A DNA stretch of 64,000 bases. Origin: Gavia stellata (taxonomy: Eukaryota > Chordata > Aves > Gaviiformes > Gaviidae). Below are positions 42,588 to 53,400 of this stretch, one piece after another. The stretch spans positions 1,243,208-1,307,207 of the forward strand of contig NC_082619.1 in NCBI RefSeq assembly GCF_030936135.1. Reading direction: 5' to 3'. Position 1 is the first letter of the stretch, and the number at the start of each line of letters is the position of its first letter. Both the position numbers and the translations under genes were made by a program. The notes below the pieces were generated by a model. That model saw nothing but the letters and a program-made list of their open reading frames with translations, made no database searches and was not told the DNA's origin.

Positions 42588-45500
42588 GTGAGTCTGGGCT
42601 GGCCTGGCAGCAGGTAGGAGTTAACGTTTTCCGTTTTATTTCTGGAGGCGTGTGGGTTGTTATCTTACCAGAGAAGGGGGGGAGCAGTGGGGAATGTGTG
42701 CCATCAAGCCCTGCAGTGGTGCGCAGCCCAGCGCGTCCGCTCATCCTCGGCAAGTTGGCTTGGGAGCGCATTTGAGTTTTTGTCACCGTAGCATTAGCAG
42801 GCGTATCGGCAGCTTTGCAGAGGGCAGCTCCCCGTCGTGCCCGTGCACGCGGGAAGCCGGGGCAGGTGCTTGGGCTTCCCAGGCTGTCCTCTAACCTGCT
42901 GCAAATCCTTTCCACGTCCAGCTCGGGACCAGCCTGTTCCATGAGGAGCCCCTGCCGTACCTGGTGTACCAGCCCCTGCCCTGGCAGATCCAGTGCGTGA
43001 CCCAGAGCCGCCGCACCAGCCGGGACAGCGAGGTGAGGGCCGGTTTCTTTGCGTGCAGCCAGCCGAGGCAGCTGGCAGGGGGAGAGGGCAGCGCCTGGTG
43101 CGGAGAGAGCAGCACGCATGTTTGTTAACCAGACAGGCTGCTCGCAGCAGAGGGCTTGGGCAAGGGAGAGAGGTTCGTCTCCTTCCCGTGAAAGACAGAA
43201 AACAGGGTAATGCCAGGAGGCAGGATGAGCTGAAAAACGTAGGAAAGGTGTTTGTAGACAAACTCGAGCTTCTTTGTAGGAATGAAAATACCCCCTAGCA
43301 GACCTGACAGCCCAGGTGCTGCGGTACCGCGGTAGGTGCTGGAGCTGAGGAAATGAACCCGGCAAGTCTGGTTCCACGCTGACTTGAAACGCAGACCTAG
43401 TGAGGCTGGTGTGCCGATGTACATCCTAAGACGCTACCGGCCCAGTGCGTTGTTGCACAGATCCGGTTTTTTGATACAAACCTCTTTTCTGCTTCTCCTT
43501 GGAGGGCTTCTCACAAATGCGAGTTAATCGATCAGTGCTCTGTAGTGCTCTTTAAGGGAACAACAGTAAGGATTTGCAAGTTTCCCAAAGGGAATGGAGA
43601 GTGGAAAGCTGGGAGCGGCTAGCCGTGTTCTCACCGCCTCTGCCTGATAGGTAACTAACTCTGTTGTACTTTTGTTCTCTACCCATCTAGAGAGGCAGGA
43701 GCTCGCGGCACAACAGCATCTATGCGATTTCTGGAGAGAAAGGTGAGTGCGGAGCAGGCAGGGAGACAGCCCTGCCCAAGTAGTGGGGGAAACCCGTGGT
43801 TGTGACCATGGGACGCCACAGAAGAGCAGGCACTGCAGCACCTGCACCCTTCTTGGCCTCTCCTGCCAAAAAATCTGTCTCTGTGACATTATGAAGGGGC
43901 ATTTGGGAAGTCAGCTCTGCAGGAGGGAAGCCCTCTCGGAAAGCTTTCTCTCCAGCCCAGCCTACGGCTTGCTGGCTGCGCTGTTTTTTCAGTCAGCTCT
44001 CCCCCCGCGGAGGTGCCCTTCTTGCCACCCCCGGGAGGGCATGTGGGTACAGACAGGGTGGCGAGATGCTTGTCAAAGTACCAGCAAGCGAAGGCCCTGG
44101 TGTTGCATGGCTTAATATACCACAGCACACGTGTGTGTGTGTGTGCAAATCCCTGCCTCTCCCTGCCCACGAAACCTGCCCCACTTGGGTCAGGCTGTCC
44201 CCTAGAACAGCCCCCCTTGCTCTTCTCCTTGGCCTGGCAAAACCACCCCGAACTTGCCCCTCTTTCCTCCTCCTTGCTCTTATCTCTAAGGCTCTGCCCC
44301 CTCTGCTGAAGTCAAGCGCTCAGCAAAGAGGATTTGAGCACTTCTATTCTCAGTGCAGCTCGGGCGGCAATCGGATAAAGGCAGGTGACGTGATGCTCCG
44401 GCAGCGCGGGGCTGGGCCGGGTGCTGCCGACTGCCTGCCGTGGCGGAGTGGGCAGGGTGCTGAGCCCTGACGTTCCTCCTCGACGGATCAGTAGCTCTGG
44501 CCAGCCTGGTCCCTGCTCGGGGGGTTTCACTGCCCGGTGAGCGGGTGAAGGTCCCCGGGCTGCCTGGGCTGCCAGCGGCACTCCTGTGGGTGCGGGGGGG
44601 GCGTTATTGACGGCCTGGCCGCGGCCGAGCTCCTTCAGCAGGTGTATTTCTGGCGGAGCTGTCGGCAGCCCGTGCGGCCGAGGGCCCGTTCCTGCAAACG
44701 TACAGCGGTACGTGCCGCGGTGGCTCCCCAGCCGCTGGTGTTTGGTTTGTGCAGCGGGCAGGATTTATGGCTGGCGATGTATCTTGTTAAGCAGGGCAGG
44801 AGGGAGCCAATTCCCAGTGTGGACCCTTTTTATGTATCTTTTTACTTTGCCATTTCTTTTAGGTTGTGAATAAAAATGGGTTCAGGTGACAGTGGTGAGT
44901 TTATACAGCAGCATCTGGCACCAGGATTCCTGATCGCTGCTCGGGGGGTGCTTAGCAGTGACACGCTCGCTTAAAGGAGCGCTGCTGAGTGGCTTTGATT
45001 CAGTTCCCGTTGCATTTCACAATACTTCCCTCATGCCACATTAAGCGTGGGGTGGGGAGGGCTCCCATTTGTCAGCATGAGAGCTTTATTGCTGTACGGT
45101 GCCGGGCTTTTTTTCTAATCTTATTTGTGTGTGTGAAAGTAAGTGAGTATCATACTTGGTGATTAAACGTGGGGAAGCTGAGGTCTTTGGGGAGTAAAGC
45201 TGAGTAAATAGAGGGCTTAGGGCTGCCAGGGAGGCTGGGCTTTTCCATGCCTCCCGTTCCCTGCTCCATCTGCCCCTGCCCTGGAGACGCGCCCCGTGAG
45301 CTGGTGGAGTTGCGGTTTCGTGCTGTGGGCTCCGCAGCCTCTTTCAGCTCCGTGACGGAGCGAAGCCCTCCCGTCCGTGGGTGCTCTGTGGGGAGCCTGA
45401 CCCCACGGCGGGGGACGCCAGAGCCCTGCCCTGCTCGGCGGAGGCTGTTCAGGGCCACCGGCACCGCCTGTGCTGGCTGTGATGCTTGGTCATCATCCTA

Positions 45501-45623
45501 GGCAACGAGACCCCCAACGCCAGCAGCGAGAGCAAGGTCTTCAGCGACCCTTCCGAGAAGGCGGCCCTCACCATCCAGACCCACTTCAGGAGATACCAGC
45601 AGCAGAAGCAGGAGAAGAAGTAG
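42534..45623 (+). CDS. Small IQ-motif protein of the PCP4 type (gene-level, 4 exons, 112 residues)
   Basis: Four exons (42534-42587, 42922-43032, 43691-43742, 45502-45623) with clean splice sites join in phase to 339 nt. The C-terminus reads SDPSEKAALTIQTHFRRYQQ then QKQEKK. It shares the acidic lead, the [ED]-[KR]-A-A step and the IQxxFR-basic-aromatic-Q core of PCP4 (IQSQFRKFQ) and PCP4L1 (IQGKFRRFQ), beyond a generic IQ motif. PCP4 proteins bind calmodulin and speed its calcium exchange (known). The N-terminus (MLATLMTALFFVV) is hydrophobic, unlike PCP4, followed by a Pro/aromatic segment (EEPLPYLVYQPLPWQ) and basic Ser/Thr sites RRTS and RHNS that suit PKA- or CaMK-type kinases. It lies 3' of and convergent with DSCAML1, exactly as PCP4 lies with DSCAM. 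I infer a PCP4 ohnolog; I cannot name the gene. First exon least certain. Confidence 0.8.
42922..43032 (+). CDS. IQ-motif gene exon 2
   Basis: Thirty-seven codons, LGTSLFHEEPLPYLVYQPLP then WQIQCVTQSRRTSRDSE. Acceptor ctttccacgtccag, donor gag-gtgagg, phase 0-0. The antisense strand is also open by chance. Confidence 0.82.
43691..43742 (+). CDS. IQ-motif gene exon 3
   Basis: Encodes RGRSSRHNSIYAISGEK plus one base. Acceptor tctacccatctag, donor aaag-gtgagt, phase 0 in and 1 out. Confidence 0.82.
43743..45501 (+). other. IQ-motif gene intron 3
   Basis: A 1.76-kb intron. It contains an AATAAA at about 44870 that could serve a truncated transcript, and a short tg repeat near 44130. No extra exon is supported. 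Confidence 0.5.
45502..45623 (+). CDS. IQ-motif gene exon 4 (IQ motif and stop)
   Basis: Encodes (G)NETPNASSESKVFSDPSEKA, then ALTIQTHFRRYQQQKQEKK and stop TAG at 45621-45623. Acceptor catcatcctag, phase 1 in. This is the exon with the PCP4-like calmodulin-binding motif. Confidence 0.88.
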
Positions 45624-47490
45624 ACGCGTCGGCCACCCGCGCCCTGCTCGGCCCCCCCTTTTTGTCTGTTCTGTACCACAGAGAGATGCGCGGCCGTGGT
45701 GGCTGTGAGCCTGCTCCCTGATGATATGTAGCTTCTGCTGCGCCCGCAGCTGTAGACGCTCTGCCGTTGGTGTTGGTTGCTGCTCGGAGTGAGCTCTCTT
45801 TCCTGTCAGTCCTTCCCCAGACAGCATTGCCGTGTGGGCCAGGGTACCACCGGCGAGGGGCTGCCCGATGGGACCTCGGCACCCAGGGAGCGAGGCAGCA
45901 CTGACAAGCCTTGCCTCGGCGGCAGCACCCAGTGCTGCGTGCTGGCTGGCCGTGGGGCTGCAGCAAGCGGGAGCAGGGCGGTGTGGGTGGGAGTGGGGCC
46001 CTGCGCAGCTGATGGCGATGTGGCTCGCTGGTGGCTGCCCAGCTGGGGCTCGCTTTGCCCAGCAACAGCCCTCCCCTGTGCCTCCATCTCCATTCTGCCT
46101 CTGGAGCTGGCCTGGAACAACCGCCTTTGTCCCCTGCTCCGGGCGGCCGGCTCGCAGAGCTGCGGAGCGCGGTGCCCGGGAGCCGTTCTGCAGCGGGACG
46201 TCACCGAGGGGGTGTGCTGCAGGCAGCGCAGGGAGCAGGAGCTGAGCCGCATGCTGACCGTGAGCTGATCTTGCTTTTCTTGGGGAGAACTGCTTGGGGG
46301 GCCCTGGTTTCCGAGCGGGGATGGGGCGGGACCCTGTCTCCTGTGGCTGCACGCGCCGAGGCTGAGCCTACTCTGTCACCCAGCCACCCTGTCCTGCTCT
46401 TTGGGTCCAGCAGAGCTGAGCAGAGACCTGCTCCCGGGCTGGCAGGGACAGGACCCCCAGGTTACCTTGGGTTTTAGCACCCGTTTTCGAGCACTGGCTT
46501 TTGGAGGGGGCAGAGCTGTTAGTTGAGAAAGAGGGAATGTGAAAGCACCGAGCTCCGGGCCGGCAGAGAAAGGGGAAGGGGCTGGCTGTGGGCAGGGTGG
46601 GTGGGAGAAGGTGGCGAGGTGGGGCCGTGTGCTGCGGCATGGTGGGTGCTCTGTGGGAAGGAGCAGGGCATGGAGGAGCTGCTGGCCGTCGCCAGCGCTG
46701 CTCTGACAGCCCGAGTGTGTTCTCAGCTGCCGCTTTGCTGGGTCCAGTGCTGTTTTTTCTGTGCAGAGCTGCTGAGCAATGCCCCAACTGCCCTTCCTCT
46801 CCTCCCCGGCTGCAAACAATGCCCTCAGCCCTTCTTAGGAGGGCTCCATCCCCAGGTGCCCTGGCTTATCCTCCGCTTGCAGGTGCTAGCCTTTGGTGTC
46901 TGGCTTCTGCCTGTGCTCACTTGCTGCTTGTGGCTGGCAGCCAGCGCTGCCCGCAGCGCTCCTCTGAAGGTGCATGGGGAGAGGGGGTGGTGATGGTTTG
47001 GTCTGTCGCTCCGCGGTGCCGTGAGCTGCCAGGTTCTGCCTGAGCTGGCTGATGCCTGGAGGGGTGTGTTGCGTGGAGCACGGTGTCGGGGGCTCGGCTG
47101 GAGTCCTGAGCGAGGCAGCTGGTAAAGCAGACTGAAAACCAGCGCCGCTCTCTGGACTTCTGAGCTTGGTGGGTTTTTTGCCTGTTTCCCACTGATGGCA
47201 GAGTTTGGCTAGCGTGCCTTTAACGGGCTGTCTCCCTTCAACTCCCACTCGGTTACTGTGTGTGGCAATGTGGGGAGAGCCTGCTGCCGTGGGGAAGGGC
47301 AGTGGGCTTGCTGGGAGCAGGGGGGTGCTGGGGTCTCATGGTTGAGTGCTGGAACTCTGGGCTGTCGTAACAACCTGTGCAAAGCCAAGGATGGTAACTG
47401 CTGGGGAAGGGAAGGTGGAGAATTCTTGCTAAGATGTAGAAGGCAATCTGTGCTAGCCGATTACAATAAAGACGTATTAATCGGTGTTAA
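45624..47490 (+). other. Probable 3' UTR of the IQ-motif gene
   Basis: GC-rich sequence after the stop with no polyadenylation signal until AATAAA at 47465-47470, which is followed by T- and GT-rich sequence. This gives a 3' UTR of about 1.87 kb. Long open frames on both strands here are GC artefacts. Confidence 0.5.
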
Positions 47491-50464
47491 TCTGTTCTTC
47501 TTCTTATCTTGCTAATCCACTTACTTACTTACTCTCACAGCTGAGAACACGCTTGCCTTTTCTTGTCTCTTCTATTTAAAGAAGTCTGGGATTGGCATTT
47601 CGGAGGTGCTGCATGGTTGCCTAACTGTGACACTGCTTGGGGGGGGCACTTGGCTGGGTTTAAAATCTGTACCATGTCAAGGTTCTGAAGTAAGTCTAAC
47701 GTGCGCTGAATTGGTTTTGAAATCCTTGGAAAAAGGCTTGAGAAATGCTAGTTGGCTTGCCAACACTTTCCACTGATCTCGGGGAGAGACAGAAGGGGCA
47801 GGACTGGTTTCACATGGCTGAAGACAAAGGCTAACCAGTGTAAGAGAGACCCGATTTCGGGATGAGTTGCTGCGGGCTGTGACATGTGGCTGCTGCCACG
47901 TGGACCCACGGGTCCCCGGGGTGGCGAGAGGGTCCTGAGCCCGGCACTGCGCTGCAGCAGCCTGCCCGGGAGGGTCCAAGGGGACCTGCAGCCAGGAGGT
48001 TCCCGGGACTGCGTGGATGATGAGAAAGGCTGAGTGAGTCGCTGGTGAGTGGTTGCTGCGTGTCCCCCAGTCTCCCTCGGTGTTTTCCCTCGACAACTTA
48101 CTTGCTTCAAGGTGAGCTAAGCTCCCTGTCAGAGCTGTGTAGCGAGAGCTCCCGCATTCAGTGGCCTTGCTCATGTCCTGCGTACAAATGTCATACAAAG
48201 TCTGTGCATGCTAAATTGGAAACTCACAGTGGTTTTGTCTCCAAAAACCTGTTAAAAATTGAATGAATGAGAAATTGCATGCATAGAAGTAAATGCTGTC
48301 CCGAGCAGATCTTGTGATTCCTGTTAAAAAAACCCAACCAAACCAAAGTAAGTAAGAGTGTGCTGCAGAGGAAGCCTGACCCGGTTTCGTGCATGGAGTT
48401 GGAAGCTGGCTGATTGCTCTTGACATGAACTCCCAGCGCATCCAAACCGAAGGCTCCAGATGCGGGGCTGTAACCCAGATCCCCTCGCCAAGCGTGTGGG
48501 AAACTGCTGGCAGAGGCAGGGCAGCGAGGGCAGAGGGAATGCGAGGGCCTGGAGCCGTTTGGTTTGCTGGAAGCAAACTCGATCTGTCCCTAAGGCTTTA
48601 CAGGGAAGCAAGGTGTTGATGAGGGGAGGTTCAGTGCAAAAACCCGAGTGGGAAATGCCAACCCTGGCACTTGTGGTATCAGGCTCCCTGATGCCTTTCC
48701 ACCAGCCACCCGGGATGCTCCGCAGCAGAGGGTGGCTCCTGGTGTTACCAGAATAATGGCCAAAACCAATAAAAAAGGGTTACAAAAGACATGGTAACAG
48801 CAGCTTGTTTCCCGAGCCCCAGGAGTGACCAGCTGCCAGGCGCCCGCCCAGGCACTTCCAGCTCGGACGGATTTAAGGAGTTGGTAGGTAGAACCAGATG
48901 GCGAAGGAGGATCTGCTGACCAGTGTGGCAGCACAAGCAGGTAAGGGAACGGCACGCTGGCAGGGGAAATTGCAGGTAATGATGATGTCACCAGTAATGC
49001 CAATCACTTCATTTGTGCATCACTGTTGTGAGTGTGTGTGTGTGGGGGGTGTTGTTTAAAAAAAAGATAAAGCTAAGGAGAGGTACTAAAAAAGAAGTTA
49101 ACTAACTGTGTCGCACTCGCTTACAGCTGATGTGTTAGAAACAGCACTTCTTTCAAGAGGAAAGAAAATGAGAATGGTAACAAGCTATGCAAAGAAAGCA
49201 AGCTGTTACCATGGCCAGCTTAAGCTAAAATGGGAAGCTTAGCTGTTTGTTGTAAGGAAAAAGAAGAGATGGAACCAGCGGGTAGCAAGCCTGGCTGGAG
49301 AAGGAAGGAAGGAAGGAAGTAAAGTAAAAGTAAGTAAGTGATGAAAACATTAGCTTATACACTATCAATCATCAGAAGAAAGGAAAGTGAAGTTAGTTAA
49401 TTAGCCCTCAAATAGCACCAGAACTGCCTCTGGAAGGCGAAGCTCGAGTGTAGGTAACTGAACCAACTGGTAGTAACAAACAGCGTTAGCCGTTGTTGCC
49501 TTCCTGGGGTAGCAGAGCGGGTGCGGAAGGTGGCCGGCCCCGGGCGGGTGCTGCCTTTGCTTTTGCTGTCGGATGAGCATGTGTGAAGGGGGAAGGTGTA
49601 ATCGGTGCTGCTTTGGGGTTAATTGCTCTGGCTGCTGGTAAAAACCGAGAGGAAAACAAGAGCCAGTCAAGGTGGGGGGAGCTGTGCTGCGCTTCACTGG
49701 GCTTTACCGCTGCCCCGCGGTTCACTGTGCCGCGGTGTGCCGCGATACCCCGCGACCCTGGGGAGCTGTGCCGTGTTTTACTGGCCTGTGCCACAATTTG
49801 CTATGATGGGAGGCAGCGACAGCACAATTTGTAGCCCTGTGCTGGCTTCACCCTGTTGCACTTCACCATGACGCACTGTGCCTCACTGCTCCAACACAAG
49901 TCGCCATGCTCGGCCGCACGTGGGGCCAACGGTGCCGTGCTGCACCTCCTGCTCGCGTGTGGCACCCGCGCAGTGCTGCGGAGTGTCCGGGAACAAGAGC
50001 CCAGCTGTGAGCAAGTCGCCGTGCTTCGCCGGATTCATGCATGCTGCCGGAGCCATGCCGTGGCTCAGACAGGTCTGTACGGCAGCTGGCCCCTCCAGCC
50101 GAGCTGGGTTCGCCGTCCTGCCCGCCGGTCCATCCTGCGGGGCAGGAGCTAGGCGGCAGTTTGGCGCGGCTGGGCTGGACTTACCAGGGAGCAGGTGCCG
50201 CTCACCTGGGGCCATGGGTGCTGTGGCACGGGCTGGCAGCTCCCGGGCCCCTGCTCCCATCCCTTTCCCTCCTCCTGCCCCGGGCTCCGCAGGTTGGCAC
50301 GGCTCGGCAGGGAAGCAGGCAGTGCTTTGCGCAGCGTGTCCCAGGCCTTCGGTGGGTACCCGGCATTTGGTCTCCTGGCCGGGTTTGGGCTGCCCCTCAC
50401 CATCCTCCCGTGCTGTCCTGCCCCAGCCCCTGCACCGGCTACAGCCCTGCTCGCTTAACGAACG
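47490..50464. other. Intergenic region between the convergent IQ-motif and DSCAML1 3' ends
   Basis: About 3 kb without supported genes. It contains tact/aagt-type simple stretches (47517-47535, 48345-48355), a tg run at 49026-49045, aagg repeats at 49300-49320, and at about 49680-49900 degenerate repetition of cactgtgcc- and ttcac-like phrases. Confidence 0.55.
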
Positions 50465-53400
50465 CCCAGGTATAAACATAACCTTTATTGCACACAGCGC
50501 TGGGTTTTTTTTCATAGAAAAAGGTATTAACACATAAGCATTTGCAAATTGAAGCAACTCCCGTTGTTTTCAGAACAGTAAAATAGCATGCAATGTCCTT
50601 GAGACGTTCCTTTTTAAAACCACCGACAAGATCAGGGGGGGAAAAAAAAAGTCGCTGAGTCTTTCCTTGTGCCCCTTTCAAAATGATGTGAAATATATAT
50701 ATATGTTTACATATATATTATATTTTTAAATCTGTAACATCAAATTCTTTGTGCCCTGGTTTCTTTTTCTGTTCGGAGAAGAAGAAAATAGCTTCATTTA
50801 TACAAAAGAGTTCGTTATGTACAAGTTTGTTAATTAAATAGAAATGGCGCGGGAAATGAGCAGCGTCCGTGGTGGGCAGTCTCCGCTGGGCACCCTACAC
50901 CAGCGTGTAGGACTTGGAGTAGGCGCCGGCCCCCTGTTTTTGAGCCCTGCCTACACCCGACGTGCTCATTTCTAGGAGCGAGTCCCTGGAGCCCCCCACT
51001 TTGGAGTGCGCCGGCACCCGCGCCTCGGCGGCGGCAGCGGCAGCAGCGGCGGGGGGCTCAGCGGCGGGGGGCACGGGGGCGGTGCTGGCAGCGGGCGCGG
51101 CGGCGGGGCCCGTCGCGCCGGGCATGGGGAGAGTCCTTTGAGGTAAGGTGGTTGCGGCGGAGGCCGGGGGAGGCAGGCCCAGGGGCTTGCTGCCGGGCTC
51201 CAGCGTCATGTGCCGGGCTTGCGCGTGGTACGCCCGGGCGAGGTTGCGGATGGAGGCTTCCCGCGGCGGCACCACCGGGCAGGGCTCGTGGGCGTCGGGC
51301 TTGCGGAAGAAGGCCTCCGACTTGACGTAGAGCGGGAGGTTGCAGTAGTCGCCTGCGAGGGGAAGCAGAGGCGGGTGAGGCTGCGGCGTGAGCCCTGCCC
51401 GCCCCGGGGACCCCGCCCGGCCCCTCCCTCTATACAAGTCAGTGTAAGAGGACATAAATAATACAATCATCCTCTAAGTTGTCATACTCTATGCAACACA
51501 CCCTACTGAGCAGGTCAACCTATAGTAGTCAATAATAGTATTATGTAACATGTCCTATAAAGTGGTATATAATGTGTAATATTAAACGTGCGCTGTAATA
51601 AAACCATCTTCTACAACACTGTAAAGATGTTCTTTCTTTCTTTAATGTACAACATGCCACTTCTTATGTTTTCAGGGTACTACAATATAGTATGTATATG
51701 TAATATGTTGTTTATTCGTGTGCGGTAGAAGGCAGTAGCATCTATGGTGGCATGTATGGCATTCTGTTCTGGAATGGTGTGCTGTAAATACTTGTACTAC
51801 GCTCGTAACATCTCTCCTAGTATACACTACCCCTCGCTGGTACGGCTTATGCTATACCAAACAGTATACTGTCCTAATGTAAATAGCATACGTGCTACAA
51901 TAAGCAATATATTACACTATGTTGTGTTATATAGCATTATCTATAACTAACTGCAGTGCCTTAATTTAAGGATTTATGTGTATGTATACGTAAGACACTG
52001 CATTATTATATTGCCTTATGTATGTGATAGAGCACAAATATAACAAAATAACACTATTGCTTTTAATTGTATATGTTTTGTAATATGTTCTGTAAACTAC
52101 ACGTTTATAACACTATAACAACATACTATATTCTGTCTTATGATATACACGACACTATTTAAAATATATCATGAAAGTATATTGTCTTAATTGGAGAAGA
52201 AGAGTGCATTATACTGTGCATTACATAATATGCTCAGTATATAAAGTAACTATCGATTATCAAACATGTATTTTTAAAACGGGTTTTCTATGTATGTGCT
52301 GTATTTCAAGTTACTACATAGATTGGCTAGGTATGTAGTATTTCCTAGAAATACTTTTATTTTTCCCTACTGTAGCATTATCTGGCTACGCAGCAGAGTC
52401 TGCGGGGTCGCTAAATGTGTGCACCGTAATAGCCCTGTTAGCTGGAAGACACGTCTCGACGGGGTGTGTTGTGCTGCGTGTGCCAGAAAGGTTGTGAAAG
52501 GAAGGGGAAGGAATACTGAGGAATACGAAGGAGGGGGAAGGAATAGAAATGAAGAGGGAAGAAGAGGGGAGAGATGGTAAGAAATGAATAGAAAAGGAGG
52601 AGGGAAGGAATGAAACGTGAAGAAATAGTAACAAAAGGAAAGAAGAGGGAAGACAAGGAAAGAAAGGAAATGAGAGGAGGAAAGTGGAGAGAAGAAAACA
52701 AATGGGAGGAGTGGAGAGGAGCAAAAGGAAGCGAAGAAGACCAAAGCAATATGAAGAGAAGTGAAGAAATGGGAGGAGAGAAAAAGAAAGGAGCAAAGAA
52801 ATGGGAGGAGAGTGAAGAGAAGAGAGTGAAGAGAGGAGAAAAAATGGAACTGTAAGTTAGATTTTGGGTAGGTTCTGGGCGGATCTCTTCCAGGTTGTGG
52901 TGGGATCTAGAGAAGATCTCCTCAACTGGCGGTTCCACGAGAAAGCCTTACAAAAGCTACCCCGGGACCGCACGCAACCAAACCAGCTGCCACTGGAAGA
53001 TCGGTCCTGTGGAGGCTGGACGAGAGCTTCTCCCACCTCCCCTCCCGCCCTTCCCGGGAACCGTCTCTCTCGGTACCTTTACCGTGTTGTGCAACGAGGG
53101 GACAATACAAAACCAAGCAGGCAGCGTACAACTGCAGACAAAGCGGGCGTGTACGTACTCTTGCTGGCACGGTGTGGGATGGGTACGGCCACGCTCTTGC
53201 CCCGCTCGCTGTCCTGGGGTTTGGGCGGGGAAGCTGTGAAGCGACAGATGCCAGGCTCGGAGGGGGTGCTCATGGAGGTCATGCTGTCCGCGTTATCGGT
53301 GGTGCCGGTGGTCATCTGGTCTGAGGAGCTGTCGGAGATGAAGCACTCTGTGATCTCAAACTTGGCGTGTTGCAGCTGCTCCTCCAGCTTCGCGTGCTCG

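Larger units (their letters stand above)
51353..53158 (-). other. Last DSCAML1 intron
   Basis: An 1806-base intron made mostly of two compositionally odd blocks: an AT-rich block at about 51431-52390 and a polypurine tract at about 52485-52855 (plus strand). No exon is supported. Confidence 0.85.

Noticed and set aside
42457-43377. 306-codon open frame on the minus strand
   Set aside because: It overlaps two well-supported plus-strand exons of the IQ gene and its product has the Arg/Pro/Ala/Cys bias of antisense GC-rich DNA, with no recognisable domain.
45498-46352. 284-codon minus-strand open frame
   Set aside because: It covers the antisense of the IQ exon and the GC-rich 3' UTR. Low-complexity product without domain; stop scarcity follows from composition.
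49878-50557. 219- and 224-codon open frames on both strands at the DSCAML1 3' end
   Set aside because: Open simultaneously on opposite strands in GC-rich intergenic/3' UTR sequence; no domain and no splice context.
51744-51950. Short plus-strand open frame in the AT-rich block
   Set aside because: Only 68 codons with a Tyr/Ile/Ser bias expected from AT-rich DNA, and no similarity to transposase or reverse transcriptase.
52438-52938. Phe/Ser/Leu-rich minus-strand open frames
   Set aside because: They are translations of the polypurine tract's complement (t/c-rich strand) and carry no real protein signal.
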